A stretch of DNA of 64,000 bases from Streptococcus pseudoporcinus LQ 940-04 (lineage in GTDB: Bacteria; Bacillota; Bacilli; Lactobacillales; Streptococcaceae): assembly GCF_000188035.1 (NCBI RefSeq), contig NZ_AEUY02000005.1, forward strand, positions 1,752,307 to 1,816,306. The letters are read 5' to 3'. The stretch's first letter is position 1, and every line of letters starts with the position of its first letter. Below, piece after piece: positions 47,726 through 55,556 of the stretch. The notes under the pieces are model-generated. The model was given only the letters and a program-made list of their open reading frames with translations. It searched no databases and was not told where the DNA came from. The position numbers and the translations under genes are program-made.

Positions 47726-47882
47726 AATCGTTTAACCTCCAAAAACATACTAAGTTATCTTGTTCATAACGGATAACTTCTGCCCAGTAATCATACTCAT
47801 CGAAAATGTACAACAGTGTATTAAATAGCTTCAAAAAATCTATTTCACCGATTTCTCTCTCCCAACGACCATGTCCTACCAT
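47688..47882 (-). CDS. Short unrecognised ORF, probably the end of a truncated gene
   Basis: 64 aa starting MVGHGRWEREIGEIDFLKLF and ending YVRTVSFYSRDD. It overlaps the start of the 389-aa gene by 38 bases, and its codons contain that gene's ribosome site. There is no ribosome site before its ATG, and the frame stays open for 14 more codons upstream (NHIDEGTLDKPNRH) to a TAG. That suits the C-terminal fragment of a longer protein. The family is unknown to me. Confidence 0.4.
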   Translation of the reverse strand: MVGHGRWEREIGEIDFLKLFNTLLYIFDEYDYWAEVIRYEQDNLVCFWRLNDYVRTVSFYSRDD

Positions 47883-47947
47883 GTGTCTATTTGGCTTATC
47901 AAGCGTTCCTTCATCAATATGATTATTCTAACACCCAACCTGTTCTT

Positions 47948-48052
47948 TTACCTTGTATCGGCTATTACATTGACAAACCTTCCATTTACCGCGACCTGTC
48001 GTTCAGTTCTTGCGACTAAAGGCAGAACCGCATTAGGTACAGAAGACCTCAT
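47948..48052 (-). other. Small ORF of uncertain status next to the recombinase
   Basis: 34 codons from ATG at 48052 (MRSSVPNAVLPLVARTERQ; ends NVIADTR). It has no good ribosome site. After the TAA the same frame stays open to 47879 (KNRLGVRIIILMKERLISQ), so it may be a decayed longer gene. The stretch 47883-48146 otherwise holds nothing I can name. Confidence 0.25.
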
Positions 48053-48146
48053 AATAGCTAGCAAGGGGATTTACCCACTACAGATATTCTAGAGCCTAAA
48101 AATCCTTGAAATCAAGGCTTTTTACTATCCCTTTCGTTCAAAGGTT

Positions 48147-49829
48147 TTACCCTTTGCTTCGTTGTAGCAAAACTACGCACTCCACGTGTTCATCATTGTC
48201 CAAACTTATATTTAAGTCATCGTCTATAATTGGGAGCTTGAAAGTAATTGATTTTAGCCATTGTCCGTTGGGCTGTTTTTCTTCATAAACTTGAATTTCA
48301 GAAATCAAAGCTATAATTAACTGCCTACGCTCTACATCATTCATGACTTTATAGAGTTTATCAAAATAGATCAGAACCTTATATATGTTATCTCCTGTGA
48401 GTTTTTCAGCTTCAATAGTCTGTTTCTTTGCTTTCGCATCAATTAGTGATGATTCTAATTCATCTATTTTGTCATACATACGATAAAGTCTATCGTCTAA
48501 ATCCTGTTTCCTTCTCTTGTAATGCTTATCTTCAACATCTAAATTATCTATTTCCTCAATTAGCTTAAACTTTGTAGAATGACTCTTCCTCAATTCCTTT
48601 TGGTAATTATCTATTTCTTTTTCTATTTCAGAGGTATCCACCTTCATGTTGATTTTTTCTTGCATCATAGAAGCAAACTTCGGATTACTTACAATCTTGA
48701 CAATTACCTCTGCAACAGCATCATCTAACAATTCTTCTCTAATTTGCTTACTGAATGTACACTTATGACCTCTTATCATCTGCCTATGCTTACAACCATA
48801 GTAATAAAAATCTTTATACTTTGTGCCATCTTTCTTTTTCTTGATACACTTGTTCCCAAACATTCCCACTCCACATATAGGACATTTTACAATTCCAGAA
48901 AGCAAGTGTGTGCGTGTATCTTTTCCTTTATTCACATGCTCATATTTCTTTGCTTGAGATTTTAGCTTAACCTGAGCAGCTTGCCAAACTTCATCGGAAA
49001 CTATAGCTTCATGTATCCCTTCAGATATTAGATATTCATCTTGTTCAACCTGCTTATATTCATTTCTTGTGCCATGAACTTTTTCTAAAGTTCTTCTTCC
49101 AAATGCTATTTTCCCATTATATACAGGATTCTTTAATATCTTTCTTATAAGACCTGCATCAAACAAAGGATTCTTACCATTCTGTCTTGGGATTTTTCTA
49201 ATTCCATGATTCTCTAAGTATTTAGATAGTCCATTGGCTCCTATCGTAGTATTTACATACTGGTCGAAAATCGTTCTTATGGCAACTGCCTCTTCCTCAT
49301 TTATAAACAGTTTGCCATCTTCAAGTTTATATCCATACGGAGCAAAGCCACCATTCCATTTTCCTTCCTTTGCTTTTTGAATGCGACCTTCCATTGTTTG
49401 AATACGGATGTTTTCTCTTTCTATTTCAGCCACAGCTGATAAAACAGAAATCATTAGTTTCCCAGCATCTTTAGATGAATCAATGCCATCTTCAACGCAG
49501 ATAAGATTAACTCCATAATCCTGCATTATCTGAAGTGTAGAAAGAACATCAGCGGCATTTCTTGCAAATCTTGATAACTTAAACACAAGAACAAAAGACA
49601 CTCCATCTTTTCCAGATTTTATATCTTCCATCATTCGATTGAACTGTTTCCTACCTTCAATAGACTTGCCAGACTTTCCGGCATCTTCATACTCTCCGAC
49701 AATTTCATAATCGTTGTAAATAGCAAAAGCTTTCATTCGTGATTTTTGTGCCTCTAACGAATACCCCTCTATCTGTATTGATGTAGATACTCGTGTATAG
49801 AGGTATACTTTAATTTTTTCTTTTGACAT
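48147..49829 (-). CDS. Large serine recombinase (integrase of the element)
   Basis: 560 aa. N-terminal resolvase domain (1-140) with catalytic Ser15 in LYTRVSTS and LVFKLSRFARN; recombinase domain with YGYKLEDGKL and NPVYNGKIAFGRR; zinc-ribbon cysteines (CPICGVGMFGN, later CKH and C); a coiled coil (about 400-480); and a C-terminal HVECVVLLQRS motif. The size and domains are those of TnpX-type integrases that insert and excise conjugative transposons. GAGGT lies eight bases before its ATG. It is read toward the element's end, as usual for such integrases. Confidence 0.93.
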   Translation of the reverse strand: MSKEKIKVYLYTRVSTSIQIEGYSLEAQKSRMKAFAIYNDYEIVGEYEDAGKSGKSIEGRKQFNRMMEDIKSGKDGVSFVLVFKLSRFARNAADVLSTLQIMQDYGVNLICVEDGIDSSKDAGKLMISVLSAVAEIERENIRIQTMEGRIQKAKEGKWNGGFAPYGYKLEDGKLFINEEEAVAIRTIFDQYVNTTIGANGLSKYLENHGIRKIPRQNGKNPLFDAGLIRKILKNPVYNGKIAFGRRTLEKVHGTRNEYKQVEQDEYLISEGIHEAIVSDEVWQAAQVKLKSQAKKYEHVNKGKDTRTHLLSGIVKCPICGVGMFGNKCIKKKKDGTKYKDFYYYGCKHRQMIRGHKCTFSKQIREELLDDAVAEVIVKIVSNPKFASMMQEKINMKVDTSEIEKEIDNYQKELRKSHSTKFKLIEEIDNLDVEDKHYKRRKQDLDDRLYRMYDKIDELESSLIDAKAKKQTIEAEKLTGDNIYKVLIYFDKLYKVMNDVERRQLIIALISEIQVYEEKQPNGQWLKSITFKLPIIDDDLNISLDNDEHVECVVLLQRSKG

Positions 49830-49926
49830 AGCATTAACCTCAACATAACTTTTCTATATCATATATAAACTTTGATTTTTGAATTTAAGTTTGGACTATC
49901 ATTTCAAGTATATTATAACACTTTTA

Positions 49927-50088
49927 TTAGTCCGTCTCAATTTGTGTTTTTGCCATGTCAAAACTATTTTTAATCTCTTGATTTTTTGCTGGCGTTGGAT
50001 CGGGCAGATTATCTAAATCTAAAGCACCAGCATATTTTGCAATCAGATTTGCTATTAAATCAGCCAATCCATTCCAGTCACTATCCAC
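49927..50088 (-). CDS. 53-aa accessory protein upstream of the recombinase
   Basis: 53 aa from a GTG at 50088, seven bases after AAGGAGG; it reads MDSDWNGLADLIANLIAKYA and ends AKTQIETD. Acidic, with one amphipathic helix. A neighbouring GTG at 50094 is too close to the ribosome site. It lies 97 bases before the recombinase on the same strand. Unrecognised; the position and size suit a recombination directionality or regulatory protein, but this is only positional. Confidence 0.65.
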   Translation of the reverse strand: MDSDWNGLADLIANLIAKYAGALDLDNLPDPTPAKNQEIKNSFDMAKTQIETD

Positions 50089-50566
50089 AGACACCCCTCC
50101 TTCCTTTACAAACTTTCTATAATCAAAATATGTTTTCTTCTATATTTTAAGTTTTACGACATTGGTAGGTGCTTGGCAGCAACATAGGAATCTCACCTCC
50201 GCCTCTTATTCCAGACGAGCCGGCTTAAACTATTGAAGTATCATTATCACTACTTGCTTCATTGAACAGGTTGCCAAATCTGTTTTTATGTATTCTTATT
50301 TATCGCTCGCTTTCTTGTTTCCTTGATTTACTCAGTATTTATTAAACCGAAATTGTTCTCAGCAGAAAGGTCATGGCGTAAGTCATAATCCTCCACAAGT
50401 AGATAAAGTCCTACCTTGGTCTATTCAGTTTTCAAGGAACAATAGCCTATTGGCTTTCAGAGAGATTTTCTTTTAAGTAATTCATGAAAATAATTCTTCA
50501 ATAAAATTAAGAGGACAGATCTCCCTTCAATTTATAAAGGAAAATCTGCCCCCATCTACAAGGCGT
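50089..50566 (-). other. Leader region between the sigma-like gene and the 53-aa gene
   Basis: No normal gene. It contains two minimal ORFs with strong ribosome sites on the minus strand: 50342-50386 (MTYAMTFLLRTISV, GGAGG three bases away) and 50147-50185 (MLLPSTYQCRKT, GGAGGTGA seven bases away). It also holds a boxA-like stretch at 50421-50441 and a hairpin at 50513-50553 (GGACAGAT-like arms) just after the sigma-like gene. The layout suggests a regulated leader for the integrase transcript. Confidence 0.45.
50421..50441 (-). promoter_or_regulatory. boxA-like antitermination sequence
   Basis: The minus strand carries TGTTCCTTGAAAACTGAA, one base off TGTTCTTTGAAAACT, the boxA region of Firmicute rRNA leaders and spacers that recruits NusB/NusE. 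It lies upstream of the integrase transcript. It may be a boxA for processive antitermination or a recombinational scrap of an rRNA spacer. Confidence 0.45.
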
Positions 50567-50983
50567 TTACTTTATGAATTCTTTCAAAAACACCTTTAGC
50601 TTTTTAAGAATATTGTTTTTTCGCCATTGTATAGCTTGATAGCTCACTTTCTTACTTCTTGCTACACTCGATAATGTTTCATCATTAAAATACAAACGCT
50701 CTATGATGTCCCTTTCTTCATCATTCAGCCTTGACATAGCCTTTCTGACTGTTTCAATTAAGATCTGTGTTTCAATTATTTTTTCTACATCCACACTTTC
50801 ATCAGCAAGGTTATCTACAAAATTTCCGTCATGATCCAATGATGAAAAAAAGAGCAAGTGGTTTTTCTTGTCCACCTGCTCTAAATACTTTTCGTGTTCT
50901 TTTTCTCGCCAGTAGACTTTATATATCTGCTCGCTGACTTTAACCCTTTGTCCGTTGACATAAAGGTAATACTCTTTTGCCAT
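50567..50983 (-). CDS. Sigma-70 region 4-like regulator
   Basis: 138 aa. The C-terminal 60 residues form a sigma region 4 type helix-turn-helix: MSRLNDEERDIIERLYFNDE then TLSSVARSKKVSYQAIQWRK. The N-terminus (MAKEYYLYVNGQRVKVSEQI) is the standard opening of the small sigma-like proteins of Tn916-type and clostridial elements. It probably regulates the recombinase or transfer genes. GGAGG precedes the ATG, and a strong terminator lies just upstream. Confidence 0.85.
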   Translation of the reverse strand: MAKEYYLYVNGQRVKVSEQIYKVYWREKEHEKYLEQVDKKNHLLFFSSLDHDGNFVDNLADESVDVEKIIETQILIETVRKAMSRLNDEERDIIERLYFNDETLSSVARSKKVSYQAIQWRKNNILKKLKVFLKEFIK

Positions 50984-51025
50984 AAAGTTTCCTCCATTTC
51001 TTTTTTGTCTATTTGTTTTTCAGAC

Positions 51026-51066
51026 AAAAAAGGAGGACTTCTGCATCTTGGCATGAGAAGTCCTCC
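51026..51066 (-). terminator. Strong terminator upstream of the sigma-like gene
   Basis: 11-bp perfect stem GGAGGACTTCT (51032-51042) / AGAAGTCCTCC (51056-51066), followed on the minus strand by TTTTTTGTCTG. It should end the cargo operon before the sigma-like gene. About 230 bases separate it from the MATE stop; that gap holds nothing else I can name. Confidence 0.9.
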
Positions 51067-51298
51067 GAAATGAAAGAAACCTGTTCTTTCTTTAACTATA
51101 TTTAATTGTTTAGACGAGAATATGGAAAGACAAGCAACTGTAAATTTTATAAGAAAAAGGAAGGATTTTGTTTTGAGTTATAACTTCAAAGAAACATATA
51201 GCCTTTATCATATCCTGTCCCTCCATTTTACAACTAACTATTCCTCATAAATTAAGCCCTTCTACTATTTCAAGTATCCACGCACATAATAAGAAATT

Positions 51299-52651
51299 TT
51301 ATGCTTGTACTTTTTCTTTGCTCATCTTATTTAGTTCTCCAAGCATCATGAAGATTCCAACAACAATCATAATGAAATCAACAAGGGGCTGTGTGAACCA
51401 AACAGCTTTTACTCCAAATACCATTGGCAAAAGAATCATTGCAGGGACAAACAGGAATAGCTGTCTAAGCATAACAATAATCCCCGCTTTCTTTCCGTTC
51501 CCAATAGATTGGAAAAATGTAATGCTCATAACCATTACTCCATATAAAATAAATACGGAATAGAACAGTCTGAAATTTCCTACCCCTTGTACTATGATAT
51601 TTGTCTCTACTCCAAACAAAGAAAGTATCTGACTTGATAACAGCAATGATGGAATCCAAAAGACTGCTGCAAGAACAAGTCCTCCGATAGAAAATACCTT
51701 CATTGCTTGCCTTACTCTGTCATATTGCTTTGCTCCGAAGTTTGTTCCGACAACAGGCTGCAATCCTTGACTCATTCCCCAAAGCGGAATGAACGAAAAG
51801 GCGTATACACGAAGCGATGCTGCCATCAAAATTCCGTTTGGATCTCCGCCATACTTAAATGCCATTTTATAAAGCATAGTCTGTTGAATCATGAACAGAA
51901 GCTGCATCATCATAGCTGATGAGCCTACTCCAAACATTTCTTTTTTTATTTCCGCATCAGACTTAATCTTATGAATTTTTACAACCTTGCTCTTTTTCAG
52001 GAAGTAGTGCAGCGTTACAACTGCTTGAACAAACTGTGCTGTAATCGTTGCAAGGGCAGCACCTTCAATGGCGTATTCACCCATAACTGTCATTAAAATC
52101 GGATCAAGAATGATATTCAGTAAAGCTCCAAGTCCCATTATCATCATGGCTTTTTTCATTAGACCTTCGCCACGCATAACCATGTTTGCGGACTGTGTAA
52201 AATTTACAAAGAGGGAACCGATAAAGATTACTCTTAGGTATCTGATACCATAAACTTTGATCTCACCTGTTGCTCCGACCATATCTAAAAAATGTGGTGC
52301 AAGTAGTATTCCGCCAACTGTTATGATCGCCGAAAACAAAATCACCCAGAAAATCAAGGTGCCCATAATTTTATCTACGGTTTTCTGATCTCCTTTACCA
52401 ATCGCTCGTGATAAAACAGATGCAGAACCTACACCAAGAAGTGTAGACACCCCGCTGTTAAAAAAAGTAAGTGGCATCGCAACGCCGCAGGCAGTCATTG
52501 CAGTTTGCCCTATGATTTTCCCAGCAAATATCCCGTCCATTAACGGATACAAACCGATTACTATCATTCCGATAACCGCCGGAATAGATAGCTGAAAAAG
52601 TAAATCTATCGGTCTTTTGGTCAGTAGTTGTTCTTTCATATCTTGTTTCAT
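51299..52651 (-). CDS. MATE-family efflux transporter
   Basis: 450 aa, 12 membrane segments. The two MATE halves begin PIDLLFQLSIPAVIGMIVIG and PLWGMSQGLQPVVGTNFGAK; GVGSASVLSRAIGKGD is the helix-2 family stretch. Such pumps export organic cations or drugs with Na+ or H+. It is the last gene of the cargo operon, 31 bases after the ECF ATPase. In a chelate-uptake system it could export the stripped ligand; drug efflux is the simpler alternative. Confidence 0.88.
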   Translation of the reverse strand: MKQDMKEQLLTKRPIDLLFQLSIPAVIGMIVIGLYPLMDGIFAGKIIGQTAMTACGVAMPLTFFNSGVSTLLGVGSASVLSRAIGKGDQKTVDKIMGTLIFWVILFSAIITVGGILLAPHFLDMVGATGEIKVYGIRYLRVIFIGSLFVNFTQSANMVMRGEGLMKKAMMIMGLGALLNIILDPILMTVMGEYAIEGAALATITAQFVQAVVTLHYFLKKSKVVKIHKIKSDAEIKKEMFGVGSSAMMMQLLFMIQQTMLYKMAFKYGGDPNGILMAASLRVYAFSFIPLWGMSQGLQPVVGTNFGAKQYDRVRQAMKVFSIGGLVLAAVFWIPSLLLSSQILSLFGVETNIIVQGVGNFRLFYSVFILYGVMVMSITFFQSIGNGKKAGIIVMLRQLFLFVPAMILLPMVFGVKAVWFTQPLVDFIMIVVGIFMMLGELNKMSKEKVQA

Positions 52652-52682
52652 ACTTTGTCCTTCCTTGTTTTGATTTATATTT

Positions 52683-54158
52683 TTATAGGCAATTATTTGT
52701 TTGATTGAAAAATTCCTTAATTGCCTTTATATTTTTTTCATTCTTACCACCATGCCATTTGACTTTTCCATTCTCCATAAACATAAAATAATCACAACAG
52801 CATTCTACTAATTCCGGATCATGTGTAATAATAAAAATAGTTTTTCCGTCCTTTTTAAGCCTCATCATTTCATTAGAAACTTCTTTCATATTCCTAAAAT
52901 CCAAACCACTTGTAGGCTCGTCCAAAATCAGAATTGTTCTATCAGAAGCGATAGCACTTGCAATTGCAACTCTTTGTTTTTGACCTCCGGATAATGACAT
53001 TGGATGGCAATCTATAAAATCCATTAAGTTTAACTTTTTACATATTTCGTCGACCTTTTCTTCTTTATTTTTATCGTTCTCTATACTCAAAAGAATTTCT
53101 TCTTTAACTGATTCGGTAAATAATTGATGATTAACATCCTGCATCACCATAAAACATTTTTTCAATCTTTCTTTTGTATCATAATTTTTTGTTTCTATCT
53201 TCAAGGTTCCTTTTGCTTTTTCTTCAACTCCACATAAGCATTTTGAAAAAGTTGATTTTCCAGAACCATTATTTCCTAAAACAGCCACAATAGATTTTTG
53301 AGGTAATACAGCATCATGAATTTCAAGAAACGGTTTTTTCCCATAGCTAAACATAAAATCCTTAATCTCTATTTGTTCCTTAGAGTCTATGTTTTTCATA
53401 AGGTTATCGGTATCAATAGAGTGTATGCTCCTTAACCCCATATTATTTAAAATGCTGTTAGGTAATTTCTTGAACTCAACACAAGAAAATTCTTTGTTAA
53501 TTTTTCCATCTTTCATATAAATAAATCTATCTGCAATATCTATTAAATATTGTAGTCTATGCTCTGCAATAACCACAGTTGACTTTTTTTCTTTCCATTT
53601 TTTTATGATATCTTTTAACATTTTTATAGTTTGTATATCTAAATTAGAAGATGGCTCATCTAATACATAAATTTCAGGCTCCATGGCAGCAGCAGAAGCA
53701 CAAGCAATTTTTTGTTTTTCTCCTCCTGAAATAGAAAACAAGCTCTTGTCAAGCAAATTTTTTATATTTAATTCTTTTGTTACCTTACCAATTCTTTTAC
53801 AAATTTCTTCTCTTGAAATTCCAAAATTTTCACAGGCGAATGCAATTTCACTTGTTGAATCTACATTGAAAAATTGAGTTCTTGGATTTTGAAATACCGA
53901 CCCTACATATTGACTCAATTCATTAATAGAGTTTTTATAAATTTCATGTCCCTTTACAATAACGCTCCCAGTCAAATTTCCGGAATAATACCCGGGGATT
54001 AACCCATTTATCAACCTACTTATTGTAGTTTTCCCGCAACCGGACTCACCACAAAATACAACTACTTCTCCAGCATTGATATTTAAATTAATATTATAAA
54101 TTCCAGCATTCTTATTCCCGCTATCATAAGTAAATGACACGTCTTTAAATTCAATCAA
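52683..54158 (-). CDS. ECF transporter ATPase with two fused ABC domains
   Basis: 491 aa. Domain 1: Walker A GESGCGKTTISR (about 36-47), signature ISGGEKQKIA, Walker B YVLDEPSSNLD. Domain 2: [37 protein letters not shown] and a switch histidine ITHDPE. It combines in one chain what EcfA1 and EcfA2 do in two. It energises the EcfT-S complex just upstream. Spacing to EcfT is two bases. Confidence 0.9.
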   Translation of the reverse strand: MIEFKDVSFTYDSGNKNAGIYNINLNINAGEVVVFCGESGCGKTTISRLINGLIPGYYSGNLTGSVIVKGHEIYKNSINELSQYVGSVFQNPRTQFFNVDSTSEIAFACENFGISREEICKRIGKVTKELNIKNLLDKSLFSISGGEKQKIACASAAAMEPEIYVLDEPSSNLDIQTIKMLKDIIKKWKEKKSTVVIAEHRLQYLIDIADRFIYMKDGKINKEFSCVEFKKLPNSILNNMGLRSIHSIDTDNLMKNIDSKEQIEIKDFMFSYGKKPFLEIHDAVLPQKSIVAVLGNNGSGKSTFSKCLCGVEEKAKGTLKIETKNYDTKERLKKCFMVMQDVNHQLFTESVKEEILLSIENDKNKEEKVDEICKKLNLMDFIDCHPMSLSGGQKQRVAIASAIASDRTILILDEPTSGLDFRNMKEVSNEMMRLKKDGKTIFIITHDPELVECCCDYFMFMENGKVKWHGGKNEKNIKAIKEFFNQTNNCL

Positions 54159-54160
54159 TG

Positions 54161-54895
54161 CTATCCCCTCCTATATAAAAATAGTCCTGTAAAGGCAATT
54201 GAAAAGAGTAAAATTAGTAAATCATATATAGTAAACTTTACTTTTACTACAGTAGTTCTCTTTTTCAAAGCTCCCAATCCTCTACTTATTGCTGCCGCCG
54301 ACAATTCATCACCTATTTTTGCAATAGAAACGATTAAAGGTATTGTTACATATTCCAAGTATAAGCTTGGATTTTTCCACGCCTTTTTATTTTTAAAGCT
54401 AATTCCTCTCATTTTCATAGCAGTCTTAATAGAATTGTGTTCTTCTTTCAAAGTTGGAATAAACCTGAATGCAACTGCTGTTGGAATAATAAATGCATTG
54501 GGAATTTTCCACTTTACCATGGCTGCTATAAACTCGCTCGTTTTTGTAGACATTACAACATAATAGCCCAACATAAAAATTGGAAATAGTCTTAAAATCA
54601 AGGCATTCAACAATACTGAAATTGTATTTATGAGTGTAGGCAATGTGTACATATCTTTCGTAAAGTGTGCCATAATAGCCAAAGTAAATAGCCCTCCATA
54701 AATGAAAGATATCTTAAATTGTTTATTAGATAATAATAATGCTATTGCCACAATGGCGGATATAAGGCTAACTAAAATATCCTTATATCCGACAGACATT
54801 ATGGTTGTTATAAATATCATAAATAAAATTTTAGTACGAGGATCTAAGAAAAAGCCCTTTGGTTTATTCGGTTTATATACCTCATACTCTTCCAT
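54161..54895 (-). CDS. ECF transporter membrane coupling protein EcfT
   Basis: 244 aa, CbiQ/EcfT family with four to five membrane segments. The two coupling-helix motifs are visible: AMKMRGI (about 170-176) and AISRGLG (about 212-218), the A-R-G type contacts with the ATPases. It overlaps the S component gene by one base and lies two bases before the ATPase gene, so the three form one translation unit. Confidence 0.9.
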   Translation of the reverse strand: MEEYEVYKPNKPKGFFLDPRTKILFMIFITTIMSVGYKDILVSLISAIVAIALLLSNKQFKISFIYGGLFTLAIMAHFTKDMYTLPTLINTISVLLNALILRLFPIFMLGYYVVMSTKTSEFIAAMVKWKIPNAFIIPTAVAFRFIPTLKEEHNSIKTAMKMRGISFKNKKAWKNPSLYLEYVTIPLIVSIAKIGDELSAAAISRGLGALKKRTTVVKVKFTIYDLLILLFSIAFTGLFLYRRG

Positions 54896-55476
54896 TAAAT
54901 GATACCCGCTCTCTCGAAGTGTTTCTTAAGCATTTTCCTCCCTAAATTCGCACCAATAACCGAGCCGATAAAAATAATTCCAAATGCAGCAATCCCCATC
55001 CAAGAAGGCATATATTTTGCGAGTGCAAGTGCATATTGTTCTCCCATTTGTTGCTTAATACCTTCCATATAGGTATCTGCCATTACCCACATTGGCATTT
55101 GACAACCTATCATTCCGCAAGAAAATAGCCAAAATCCAATAACATTCTTTTTAAAACTCTTAAAACCACCTGATTTCATAACCAGATCACTGATAATTCC
55201 AAATGGAATATATCCCACTAATGCTAACCATGTATAGCCCATAAAATACCAAAACACACCGATAATAATTGACATAATCGTAACCATGCCAAATTTTTCT
55301 ACTTTGGTTAAAAACAACATAAAGGGAATTCCTGTGACTATAGGAATTAGAAGATAGATAGCTGGGTATAAGACAGGTATTGCATTCATCATCCCTATTA
55401 CAAAAAACAGAACTAAATAAATAGCTGTATAAATTCCTACATTGATTAGATCTTTAGCTGACAATCCTTTTTTCAT
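54895..55476 (-). CDS. ECF S component of the MptD/Trep_Strep family
   Basis: 193 aa, six membrane segments. The opening MKKGLSAKDLINVGIYTAIY is typical of the Trep_Strep (MptD) S-component group. I start at the ATG at 55476, nine bases after AGGAGG; the open frame back to 55572 adds 32 residues that overlap the preceding ABC gene. S components bind the substrate; ligands of this group are not established to my knowledge. The family is often next to YbtP/Q-like ABC pairs. Confidence 0.88.
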   Translation of the reverse strand: MKKGLSAKDLINVGIYTAIYLVLFFVIGMMNAIPVLYPAIYLLIPIVTGIPFMLFLTKVEKFGMVTIMSIIIGVFWYFMGYTWLALVGYIPFGIISDLVMKSGGFKSFKKNVIGFWLFSCGMIGCQMPMWVMADTYMEGIKQQMGEQYALALAKYMPSWMGIAAFGIIFIGSVIGANLGRKMLKKHFERAGII

Positions 55477-55556
55477 TTTTTTAATCCTCCTTGAATTAAA
55501 ATAATATAAATCTACATGAGCTATATTTGCATAATTCTCATATAAATCATTTTCAC

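Noticed and set aside
47991..48070. Possible tRNA or tRNA fragment at the element's left end as the integration site
   Set aside because: No acceptor/T-arm pairing or GTTCRA T-loop could be laid out; large serine recombinases usually do not use tRNA genes.
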